Below are positions 1-7,916 of a DNA stretch of 41,424 nt, piece after piece (the stretch's first letter is position 1; each line of letters begins with the position of its first letter). The stretch comes from Rheinheimera sp. (GTDB lineage Bacteria; Pseudomonadota; Gammaproteobacteria; Enterobacterales; Alteromonadaceae): positions 1 to 41,424 of the forward strand of contig SSFI01000013.1 of assembly GCA_008015325.1 (NCBI GenBank), written 5' to 3'. A program made the translations under genes and the position numbers. The notes beneath the pieces were generated by a model. It made no database searches. It had not been told where the DNA came from and worked only from the letters and a program-made list of their open reading frames with translations.

Positions 1-510
1 AGACAGCAGTCGTTGTTTTACGTCCTGATCCATGGCAAAACCCACAGCGGCATTATTGCCCAGCAGAATTTCCTGATTGGCTAAATCAATTTGCCACTGC
101 TGCGGCCCTTGTTTGCAGCGGTTAAACAGGAAATCGATGTTGGCGGCGCTGAGGCTTATCAGCAACATGCCGTTGTTGATGCTGTTATTAAAGAAAATAT
201 CAGCGAAACTTTCGGCGATGACGACGTTAAATCCATATTGCTGAATGGCCCATGGCGCATGTTCGCGGCTGGAGCCACAACCAAAGTTGGCGCGGGTCAG
301 CAGCACTGAAGCGCCCTGATATTGCGGCTCGTTCAGCACAAATTCCGGGTTGGCGCTGCCATCGGCCAGATAACGCCAGTCAAAAAACAGCGCTTCAGCA
401 AAACCGTCGCGGCTGACCGAAGTTAAAAACTGTTTCGGGATGATTTGGTCGGTATCGACGTTATTTTTGTCCAGCGGGCACACCAGGCCCTTGGCGAAGA
501 TCTCACTCAT
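1..510 (-). CDS. leuD: 3-isopropylmalate dehydratase small subunit, 3' end outside window
   Basis: Small subunit of isopropylmalate isomerase, which with LeuC converts 2-isopropylmalate to 3-isopropylmalate in leucine synthesis (cytoplasm). The 170 codons present read without a stop and run off the left edge; the family is about 200 residues, so some 30 C-terminal residues are missing. The start reads [20 protein letters not shown], followed by the family motif DQIIPKQFL and, further on, the swivel-domain segment [14 protein letters not shown]. The ATG overlaps the leuC stop in an ATGA, so translation is coupled. Last gene of leuLABCD here. Family identity is clear. Confidence 0.95.
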   Translation of the reverse strand, partial: MSEIFAKGLVCPLDKNNVDTDQIIPKQFLTSVSRDGFAEALFFDWRYLADGSANPEFVLNEPQYQGASVLLTRANFGCGSSREHAPWAIQQYGFNVVIAESFADIFFNNSINNGMLLISLSAANIDFLFNRCKQGPQQWQIDLANQEILLGNNAAVGFAMDQDVKQRLLS

Positions 511-1919
511 GCGCTTGCTCCGGTTAAAGTGGCCACATCAACAAATTTGCCGTGAATAGCAGCAGCTGCTGCCATCGCCGGGCTGACTAAATGGGTGCGG
601 CTGCCGCGGCCCTGCCGGCCTTCAAAGTTGCGATTTGACGTAGACGCACAGCGCTGGCCTGCATCAACCCGGTCGTCATTCATGCCGAGGCACATCGAAC
701 AACCCGGTTCACGCCATTCAAAACCAGCGGCTTTGAAGGTATCGGCTAAGCCTTCAGCTTCGGCCTGACGTTTGACCTGACCCGAGCCCGGTACCACTAA
801 AGCGCGCACGCCAGCGGCGACGGTTTTACCGGCAACCACTGCAGCGGCGGCTCGTAAGTCCTCAATCCGGCTATTGGTACAGGAACCGATAAAGACGACG
901 TCGACGCTTACATCGGTCAGCTTCTGGCCGGCCTCTAAGCCCATATAGGTCAGCGCGCGACGGGCCGCGTCGGCTTTAATCAGGTCAGTGAAAGATTCTG
1001 GTGCCGGCACCGGCTGGTCAATGGCAATTACCTGCTCAGGGTTGGTGCCCCAGGTCACTTGCGGCTTAATCTGGCTGCCGTCGATTTGCACCACTTTGTC
1101 GAACTGCGCGTCCGCATCTGAATACAGGCTCTGCCAGTAGCTAACCGCGGCGTCCCAATGCTCAGCTTTTGGTGCGAAACGCCGGCCTTGTAAATATGCA
1201 AAAGTGGTGGCATCCGGCGCGATTAAACCGGCTTTGGCACCCATTTCGATGCTCATATTACACAGCGTCATGCGGCCTTCCATCGTCATGCCTTTTATGG
1301 CATCGCCACAGAATTCGGCGACATAGCCGTTACCACCGGCAGTGCCTAAAGCACCAATCACCGCCAGAATCACATCTTTTGGCGTCACAAAAGGCGACAG
1401 CGTGCCGGTTACTTCCACTTTCAGTGTTTTTGCCACTTGCTGCGGCAGCGTTTGTGTCGCCAGCACGTGCTCGACTTCAGACGTGCCGATGCCAAAAGCG
1501 ATAGCGCCAAAAGCACCGTGGGTGGAGGTGTGCGAATCGCCGCAGACGATGATCATGCCAGGTTGAGTTAAGCCCAGCTCAGGGCCAATCACATGCACAA
1601 TGCCCTGATCCGGGTGATACAAATCCAGCAGCTCGATACCGCTTTCGGCACAGTTGGCGGCCAAGGCTTCCAGCTGTTTGCGCGAAGTCTCGCCGGCGGC
1701 GTCGTAGCTGCGCACTTGCGTCGATGTGTTGTGGTCCATAGTGGCAAAAGTTAAATCCGGCCGGCGCACTTTACGCCCGGCCTGACGCAGCCCGGCAAAG
1801 GCCTGTGGACTGGTCACTTCGTGGATGAGATGGCGGTCGACAAACAACAAATCTGTGCTGCCGTTTAAGGCGCCGACCACATGGCTCTGGTAAATCTTCT
1901 GGTATAAAGTCTGGCCCAT
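507..1919 (-). CDS. leuC: 3-isopropylmalate dehydratase large subunit
   Basis: Large, [4Fe-4S]-carrying subunit of isopropylmalate isomerase, an aconitase-superfamily enzyme that works with LeuD. The product is 470 residues (family about 466) starting [15 protein letters not shown]. Cluster-ligand regions are visible: [15 protein letters not shown] carries the first cysteine, and [10 protein letters not shown] carries the other two. The motif [12 protein letters not shown] is also typical. The reading frame stays open upstream to 2105 inside leuB, but that extension does not resemble the family. The chosen ATG lies 10 bases after the leuB stop with a GGAGT-type Shine-Dalgarno. It overlaps leuD by 4 bases. 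Confidence 0.97.
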   Translation of the reverse strand: MGQTLYQKIYQSHVVGALNGSTDLLFVDRHLIHEVTSPQAFAGLRQAGRKVRRPDLTFATMDHNTSTQVRSYDAAGETSRKQLEALAANCAESGIELLDLYHPDQGIVHVIGPELGLTQPGMIIVCGDSHTSTHGAFGAIAFGIGTSEVEHVLATQTLPQQVAKTLKVEVTGTLSPFVTPKDVILAVIGALGTAGGNGYVAEFCGDAIKGMTMEGRMTLCNMSIEMGAKAGLIAPDATTFAYLQGRRFAPKAEHWDAAVSYWQSLYSDADAQFDKVVQIDGSQIKPQVTWGTNPEQVIAIDQPVPAPESFTDLIKADAARRALTYMGLEAGQKLTDVSVDVVFIGSCTNSRIEDLRAAAAVVAGKTVAAGVRALVVPGSGQVKRQAEAEGLADTFKAAGFEWREPGCSMCLGMNDDRVDAGQRCASTSNRNFEGRQGRGSRTHLVSPAMAAAAAIHGKFVDVATLTGASA

Positions 1920-1929
1920 GGTGGACTCC

Positions 1930-3015
<1,086 letters not shown>

Positions 3016-3025
3016 TTAAAGCGAA

Positions 3026-4600
3026 TTATTTTTCGATGGTGCTGTCGGCGTTTTTCCGCGCCAGCTTCACCGCATCAATGCGTTTGCTGCGTTCAATCAG
3101 GTTCAGTACATGCACGTAGGCCAGCACGGATGAGCGCACGATGTCGGTGGCCAGGCCTGCACCGTGATAACGCCGGCCCTGATATTCGATGATGATGTCG
3201 ACCTGGCCCAGCGCGTTTTCGCCTTCGCCTTTGGCCTGCAGGTTGTAATCGACCATCTTGGCATCTTCCAGTCTGGCGATGCGGTGAATCGCCTGAAAGG
3301 CTGCTTCGACCGGACCGTTGCCGGTGGCTGCTTCTGTATAAGTTTCATCGCCAACCGTTAAACCTACAGTGGCGCTGGCGACATGGCCGGTATGAGTGCT
3401 GGAACTTAAAAACGCCAGTTTGTAGCGCTCGTCGTCATCTTTTAAGTTTTCGAAAAACACCAGTGCTTCTAAGTCATAGTCAAACACCCGGCCTTTTTGG
3501 TCGGCCAGGGTTAAAAACGCCTGATAGACCTGGTCTAAATCATAATCTTCCTTGCTGTAACCCATTTCGGTTAAGCGGTGCGCGATGACGGCGCGGCCAG
3601 AGCGTGAAGTCAGGTTCAGTTCGTTGGTGCGGATGCCGACTTGCTCCGGCGACATGATTTCATAAGTGTTTTGCGCTTTTAACACGCCGTCCTGGTGAAT
3701 ACCGGAGCTGTGCGCAAAAGCGTTTTCGCCGACAATGGCTTTGTTCGGTTGAATGGGCATGTGGCAAATCTGGCTGACCAGATGGCTGGAGCGGTAAATT
3801 TCGGTGCTTTTGATGTCGGTATAAAACGGCAGATAGTCGCCGCGGGTTTTGATGATCATCGCCACTTCTTCCAGCGAACAGTTACCGGCGCGCTCGCCGA
3901 TGCCGTTCACCGTGCACTCAATCTGGCGGGCACCGGCCTGAATGGCGCTGATGCTGTTGGCTACAGCCAAACCTAAATCGTTGTGGCAATGCACCGAAAT
4001 TCGCGCCTGATCGATATTCGGCACTTTGTGCATCAGCTGGCTGATGATTTGGCCAAATTCGTTCGGGATGGTGTAGCCGACAGTATCCGGAATATTAATG
4101 GTATTGGCGCCGGCTTTGATGGCGGCTTCAACAATGCGGCATAAATCATCAATCGGTGTGCGGCCGGCATCTTCACAGGAAAATTCCACATCGTCGGTAT
4201 AACGGCGGGCGTGCTGGATACAGGCGACGGCTTGCTCGGTGGCTTGTTCTAAAGTCTTGCGTAATTTGTATTGCAGGTGCAGTGGGGAAGTAGCAATAAA
4301 GGTGTGGATACGACGGCGTTCGGCAGCTTTTAACGCCTCGCCGCAGGCGTCGATGTCGGCGAACACCGCGCGCGACAGGCCACAAATCACCGGGCCTTTG
4401 ACGCTTTGCGCTATCGCCTGCACTGAAGCGAAATCGCCCGGCGAGGACACCGGAAAGCCTACTTCCATCACGTCGACATTTAAGCGCGCAATGGCATGGG
4501 CCAGCTGGATTTTTTGTTTATGGCTTAAGCTGGCACGTAATGCCTGCTCGCCGTCGCGCAATGTGGTATCAAAAATCCAGATTTTGTTGTCGCTGCTCAT
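3026..4600 (-). CDS. leuA: 2-isopropylmalate synthase
   Basis: First committed step of leucine synthesis: condenses acetyl-CoA with 2-oxoisovalerate; feedback-inhibited by leucine in the family. The product is 524 residues, almost exactly the enterobacterial length of 523. The N-terminal TIM barrel starts [20 protein letters not shown], with the metal and substrate site in DTTLRDGEQ. The [13 protein letters not shown] motif gives two metal-ligand histidines, and [14 protein letters not shown] is typical. The C-terminal third (from about residue 390) is the LeuA allosteric domain, so this is the long, leucine-regulated type. First structural gene after leuL and the attenuator; a GAGGA-type ribosome site precedes the ATG. 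Confidence 0.97.
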   Translation of the reverse strand: MSSDNKIWIFDTTLRDGEQALRASLSHKQKIQLAHAIARLNVDVMEVGFPVSSPGDFASVQAIAQSVKGPVICGLSRAVFADIDACGEALKAAERRRIHTFIATSPLHLQYKLRKTLEQATEQAVACIQHARRYTDDVEFSCEDAGRTPIDDLCRIVEAAIKAGANTINIPDTVGYTIPNEFGQIISQLMHKVPNIDQARISVHCHNDLGLAVANSISAIQAGARQIECTVNGIGERAGNCSLEEVAMIIKTRGDYLPFYTDIKSTEIYRSSHLVSQICHMPIQPNKAIVGENAFAHSSGIHQDGVLKAQNTYEIMSPEQVGIRTNELNLTSRSGRAVIAHRLTEMGYSKEDYDLDQVYQAFLTLADQKGRVFDYDLEALVFFENLKDDDERYKLAFLSSSTHTGHVASATVGLTVGDETYTEAATGNGPVEAAFQAIHRIARLEDAKMVDYNLQAKGEGENALGQVDIIIEYQGRRYHGAGLATDIVRSSVLAYVHVLNLIERSKRIDAVKLARKNADSTIEK

Positions 4601-4647
4601 ATCCTGTTCCTCTTGCTGAAATTTTCACCCATCAGACCTCGAGGTAA

Positions 4648-4676
4648 CAAAAAACCCCGGCCTGTGGCTCGGGGTT
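4648..4676 (-). terminator. leu operon attenuator terminator
   Basis: On the minus strand the RNA reads AACCCCGAGCC-ACA-GGCCGGGGTT followed by a T run. This is a GC-rich stem with a small internal loop, placed between leuL and leuA. The 5' arm (ACCCCGAG) is exactly complementary to CTCGGGGT inside the leuL coding region (codons 21-24), so the leader can form a competing antiterminator. That arrangement is what transcription attenuation needs: stalling at the leucine codons frees the antiterminator, and fast translation lets the terminator fold. Confidence 0.88.
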
Positions 4677-4699
4677 TGTTTGCTGGATCCGTATTTACA

Positions 4700-4786
4700 C
4701 TACGACCAATGCACAACACCCCGAGGTCCGGTTAGGAGCACGAGGAGGCTGAGAAGAATGGCGGTCATAGTGTTTAAGTGATTCAT
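4700..4786 (-). CDS. leuL: leu operon leader peptide
   Basis: A 28-residue peptide, MNHLNTMTAILLSLLVLLTG followed by PRGVVHWS, containing seven leucines, six of them within positions 11-18. E. coli LeuL is also 28 residues, but its sequence differs. The peptide has no enzymatic role; ribosome progress through the leucine codons decides whether the downstream terminator forms. A purine-rich stretch (AAAAAGACAGAG) just upstream of the ATG can serve as a modest ribosome site. The reading frame stays open further upstream, but the leader start and the position of the Leu run relative to the antiterminator support this ATG. Confidence 0.88.
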   Translation of the reverse strand: MNHLNTMTAILLSLLVLLTGPRGVVHWS

Positions 4787-4871
4787 TGCTCTGTCTTTTT
4801 TTGGCGCTAAGGCAAATGTGCCGGCGCATATTGCTGCAGATACACGACTGAACAAAGCTGCAGCGTTTTTA

Positions 4872-4900
4872 GTAATATCACGACAAAATGCTGAATGCAA
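4872..4900 (-). promoter_or_regulatory. putative leu operon promoter
   Basis: On the minus strand TTGCAT (4895-4900) and TATTAC (4872-4877) are separated by 17 bases, a plausible sigma-70 promoter about 85 bases before the leuL start. This is prediction from consensus only. Confidence 0.5.
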
Positions 4901-5083
4901 CAGTATAGATGGCTAAATGGATACGACTTTAGGCTGATTAATTATTAAGCTGTTGGTTTTTATATAGATTTCTGGATGGCTAAATTTGAGATCGGAGCAG
5001 TCGTTGTCAGCTTCGTTACCTCGCTGTGGCGGTTAAAAAACACACAACCGCAGTAAGAATTTGGCCCACACTGCAAAAAGCAC

Positions 5084-5113
5084 ATGACAGTAAGGCAAAA
5101 GCCAGCGTAAAAT
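5084..5113 (+). promoter_or_regulatory. putative promoter of tRNA-Leu
   Basis: ATGACA (5084-5089) and TAAAAT (5108-5113) lie 18 bases apart. They are followed by a GC-rich stretch (CGCCGCCG) where the discriminator should be, as is usual in stringently controlled stable-RNA promoters. The tRNA begins about 40 bases downstream. Confidence 0.55.
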
Positions 5114-5152
5114 CGCCGCCGTTCTGCCAAGTGCGCCTGCACACGCAACTCT

Positions 5153-5239
5153 GCCCGGGTGGTGAAATCGGTAGACACAAGGGATTTAAAATCCCTCGCT
5201 CGAAAGGGCGTGCCGGTTCAAGTCCGGCCCCGGGCACCA
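5153..5239 (+). tRNA. tRNA-Leu (anticodon UAA)
   Basis: An 87-base tRNA with encoded CCA. The acceptor stem pairs GCCCGGG with CCCGGGC. The anticodon stem AGGGA/TCCCT encloses the loop TTTAAAA, giving anticodon TAA. A long variable arm (CGCTCGAAAGGGCG) is typical of class II leucine tRNAs, and the T arm contains GGTTCAAGTCC. It reads UUA and, by wobble, UUG. It is a stand-alone gene, and tRNA-Leu genes are frequent integration targets, which fits the methylase fragment behind it. Confidence 0.97.
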
Positions 5240-5398
5240 CTTCTGCTTTATATTCAGTTGCTTCCGAACAATAAATCCGATCTAAGCTCTGCTGACTTTA
5301 TTTTCAGGCGCAGTGGATTGCAAAACCCACCTATAGAAATAACCTGCCCGTTCTTGTTCTACCCCAGAGTACTCTCATTCACCAAGTCAATTCATAAC

Positions 5399-5605
5399 AT
5401 CCTTGAAGCACAATTCACTTTGGCCCTGAGGAATTACACGGATGAGGACGGCAGTGGACTTGATGATTTCCTCGACAAGTTGTTCTCGGTATTAAACACT
5501 CCAGAAGGGGCTGAATCGCGCAAAGCTTTACCTACCCATTTTGCCGAATTTCCATACGTAAATGGGGACTGGCTCCCAGTACTAAAACAATCAATGCGTA
5601 TTTAA
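5399..5605 (+). pseudogene. fragment of an MmeI-like / type IIG restriction-modification methylase
   Basis: The frame has no credible start; it is open back into the tRNA. About 69 residues resemble the region ahead of the methyltransferase domain in MmeI/PglX/YeeA-like class I DNA methyltransferases. The markers are TDEDGSGLDDFLDKLFSVLN, then TPEG, and the hallmark FPYVNG at 5549-5566. In intact proteins FPYVNG is followed by (G/D)LF and hundreds more residues; here the frame ends after another 12 residues. The catalytic NPPY part is absent, so this is a dead remnant. The rest of 5240-5830 holds no gene I can support; frames at 5610-5815 contain stops. Position just behind a tRNA suggests a decayed genomic island. 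Confidence 0.62.
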
Positions 5606-5830
5606 CTTTGGCGGATACAACCATTCAACCTCCGGTCTTGCGCGGCTACAAACTCAAAGCCTAGGTCAGCAGTGAGTCTATTGCCAGATCAGGGACAACT
5701 GATTGGCTGAAAAACCAACGCTTGCTCAATCGGTATAACACCCTGAATGCTATGGTGCTGAAGGCAAATCAACATCCAGGTGCCGATTTTGCTAAACTAG
5801 CTGCAGTCGTAAGCTGCTCAGGGACTCACC

Positions 5831-7060
5831 ATGCCGTTTTATTCCGCTGATTTTATTAAAGAAATGCCTAAGTCTGATTTACACCTGCATCTGGATGGCA
5901 GTTTGCGGCTGGAGTCTTTGATTGAAATGGCACAGCGCAGTAAGCTGGTGTTGCCATCGAATACCGTCGAAGGCATGAAAGAGCTGGTGTTTAAAGAGCG
6001 CTACAACAACTTAGGCGAATACCTGCATGGTTTTCAGTACACTTGCGGTGTGCTGCGCGACCTGGAGAATCTGGAACAGGCAGCCTACGAACTGGCGCTG
6101 GATAATCAGGCGGAAGGCGTCAATTACATCGAAGTACGGTTTGCACCGCAGTTATTGATGGACCCGGCGGCCGGTATCGATTTCGACCGTATTATGCATA
6201 CGGTTAACAATGGCTTGAAGCGCGCCATGCATGAATACAATGCGCATGATCAGGTCCAGCTCGGATATCGACCGCCATTTGCCTACGGCATTATTAACTG
6301 TGCGATGCGGATGTTTTCCGGCAAAGGTTTTTCACCTTATTACACCAATTTATTTCAGCTGATGCGCGATTTTGATCCGATGCAGGTGATCAAACTGGCG
6401 GCGATGGAACTGGTGCGCGCCAGCGTGCGGTTACGTGACGAAGCCGGCATTCCGATCGTCGCACTGGATTTGGCGGGGCAGGAATCCGGGTTTCCGGCGC
6501 ACAATTTTAAAGAAGTGTACGAATACGCCCACCAGCATTTTTTGCTGAAAACTTTACATGCCGGCGAAGCATACGGCGCTGAATCGGTGTTTGAAGCCAT
6601 CACCGAATGTTATGCCGACCGGATTGGCCACGGCTATTCGATGTTTATTCCGGAGATGATTAAAGATCCGGCCATCACGGATAAACAGAAATATATCAAA
6701 GAGCTGGCGTCCTACATTGCCGATAAACGTATCGCGATTGAAGTCTGCCTGACCTCAAATTTACAGACCAATCCGGCAATCACCGATATCAAACAACATA
6801 AGTTTAAAGACATGCTGGAAAATCGCATCGCCACCGTGATTTGTACCGACAACCGCCTGGTGTCGAATACCACGGTGAGCCGGGAATATCAGCTGGCGGT
6901 GGACAACTTTGATATCCCGCTAAAACGCTTAAAAGACATCGTGGCGTACGGCTTTAAAAAGAGTTTTTTCCCGGGCAGTTATGTGGAAAAACGTGAATAT
7001 GCCAAGCAATGCCTGAACTATTTCGATGTGATTTCCCGCAAATACGGTTTTATTAATTAA
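5831..7060 (+). CDS. adenosine deaminase family protein
   Basis: Zn-dependent amidohydrolase-superfamily protein, probably deaminating adenosine or a related purine in the cytoplasm. It is 409 residues, longer than classical bacterial Add (about 333). The extra length includes a segment near residues 140-185 containing YRPPFAYG. Metal and catalytic motifs are present: H18-L-H20 in SDLHLHLDGS, H243-A-G-E246, IGHG, and T339-D340-N341-R342, where many Add proteins have TDDP. TDNR occurs in some bacterial Add-like groups, so it need not mean loss of activity, but substrate identity is uncertain. AGGGA precedes the ATG by 7 bases. Monocistronic, closed by its own terminator. Confidence 0.85.
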   Translation: MPFYSADFIKEMPKSDLHLHLDGSLRLESLIEMAQRSKLVLPSNTVEGMKELVFKERYNNLGEYLHGFQYTCGVLRDLENLEQAAYELALDNQAEGVNYIEVRFAPQLLMDPAAGIDFDRIMHTVNNGLKRAMHEYNAHDQVQLGYRPPFAYGIINCAMRMFSGKGFSPYYTNLFQLMRDFDPMQVIKLAAMELVRASVRLRDEAGIPIVALDLAGQESGFPAHNFKEVYEYAHQHFLLKTLHAGEAYGAESVFEAITECYADRIGHGYSMFIPEMIKDPAITDKQKYIKELASYIADKRIAIEVCLTSNLQTNPAITDIKQHKFKDMLENRIATVICTDNRLVSNTTVSREYQLAVDNFDIPLKRLKDIVAYGFKKSFFPGSYVEKREYAKQCLNYFDVISRKYGFIN

Positions 7061-7080
7061 GCGGTCTGTGTTGACCTGCA

Positions 7081-7104
7081 AAAGCGCCTGCCGGCGCTTT
7101 TTTG
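7081..7104 (+). terminator. terminator of the adenosine deaminase gene
   Basis: AAAAGCGCC-TGCC-GGCGCTTTTTT: perfect stem, four-base loop and T run, 20 bases after the stop codon. Confidence 0.88.
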
Positions 7105-7248
7105 CTTTTCGCAGCCTGAGGCTTTTGCAGTGGACTTGTCGTAAATCTTGCTGTGGCCTGACTTCAGCTGAAAATTGGGAGGTTTAACTTTTATTTAAGT
7201 TATTGAATTAAAATTATTTTATTGATTTTTTCTGTGGGGCGCTAAAAC

Positions 7249-7331
7249 TGTCGCAAAAAAGATACATGCTAAGTAATTGATTTTTAAGTATAAAATATTT
7301 ATCTGCTTTTGGCTGTCGCTATTTAGCAACA
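7249..7331 (+). promoter_or_regulatory. two GlrR-like upstream activator sites (TGTC-N10-RACA type)
   Basis: TGTCGCAAAAAAGATACA (7249-7266) and TGTCGCTATTTAGCAACA (7314-7331) each match the enterobacterial GlrR/QseF site TGTC-N10-GACA with one change in the second half. The two share TGTCGC at the left and are 65 bp apart centre to centre, about six helical turns. They lie 110-190 bp ahead of the sigma-54 promoter at 7428, the usual distance for an enhancer-binding protein. GlrR itself is encoded at 12515-13879. The functional link is inference. Confidence 0.5.
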
Positions 7332-7427
7332 GATCCTGTGATCCTCTTGCCGTCATTCTTATTGTTTTGGTACTTTTTAAGTAATTAAATTTATTAAAAA
7401 CAATAATTTACGAGTTACCTTTTAAGT

Positions 7428-7443
7428 TGGCACACCAACTGCA
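7428..7443 (+). promoter_or_regulatory. sigma-54 promoter (-24/-12)
   Basis: TGGCACACCAACTGCA matches TGGCACR-N4-TTGCW except for one base (CTGC for TTGC). The invariant GG (7429-7430) and GC (7441-7442) are exactly 10 bases apart. Predicted start of transcription is near 7454, giving a 5' UTR of about 115 bases before the small membrane protein at 7569. Confidence 0.68.
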
Positions 7444-7459
7444 TATAACTTATCAAGCA

Positions 7460-7506
7460 GGTAAATAACGAAAGTGATACAGCGAGTTCCACTTCCGTTT
7501 TTTACC
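7460..7506 (+). repeat. large imperfect inverted repeat in the 5' UTR
   Basis: GGTAAATAACGAAAGTG (7460-7476) and CACTTCCGTTTTTTACC (7490-7506) pair at 15 of 17 positions around a 13-base loop. It begins within a few bases of the predicted sigma-54 transcript start, so the RNA would carry a long 5' hairpin, perhaps for stability or control. It lacks a terminal T run and is not a terminator. A second short CCGG/CCGG hairpin lies just before the ribosome site. Confidence 0.6.
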
Positions 7507-7568
7507 TGAAACCCAAGGTAATCACAGTTTAAGTTCCGGCAAAGTCCGGTGATGTAATGAGGTGTAAG

Positions 7569-7763
7569 ATGGACACATTTTTAATCGCAGCAGCAGCTTT
7601 CTTCGTGGTTAATGCTTTTGTGTTTGTAACTTATCTGCGCAAGATTGACCTGAACGGTGAAGCAGTGCGCAAACTGGAAAAAGCCCAGTTTACTGATGCT
7701 TACAACCGTCAAGCCGCAAAAGCACGTAAAGCCCGCGCTGCTGGTGTTGCAGCTAACGCCTAA
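7569..7763 (+). CDS. small single-pass membrane protein, unknown function
   Basis: A 64-residue protein beginning MDTFLIAAAAFFVVN. Residues 4-24 form one hydrophobic membrane segment; the rest is short, basic and alanine-rich (KARKARAAG near the end), probably cytoplasmic. An in-frame ATG at 7557 would add four residues, but a GAGGTG Shine-Dalgarno sits 5 bases before the 7569 ATG, so that start is preferred. No family recognised. It has its own sigma-54 promoter, two activator-like sites, a structured 5' UTR and a strong terminator, making it a dedicated single-gene transcription unit. A stress-response small membrane protein is a possibility, not shown. Confidence 0.75.
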   Translation: MDTFLIAAAAFFVVNAFVFVTYLRKIDLNGEAVRKLEKAQFTDAYNRQAAKARKARAAGVAANA

Positions 7764-7778
7764 GCGCTAATGAATTTG

Positions 7779-7808
7779 AAAAAACCGGTCAGCTGACCGG
7801 TTTTTTTT
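7779..7808 (+). terminator. strong terminator after the small membrane protein
   Basis: AAAAAACCGGTCAGCTGACCGGTTTTTTTT: a perfect palindrome with a T run on both strands, 15 bases after the stop codon. Confidence 0.93.
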
Positions 7809-7916
7809 CGCCCGTAATTTGAACTGCTCATACCAAAAATCTTGCTCTGCAGCTGCAGACTGCCTACTTGTGTGATAAGGTGATAATTATTTGTAAATAA
7901 ATATGGAGGTTTTGTG

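Noticed and set aside
5159-5605. A 148-codon frame as an intact gene
   Set aside because: Its start codon lies inside the tRNA and only the last 69 codons resemble a protein family; treated as a remnant.
5606-5830. Direct repeat of the tRNA 3' end marking an attachment site
   Set aside because: No repeat of the T-arm or acceptor sequence was found between the tRNA and the adenosine deaminase gene.
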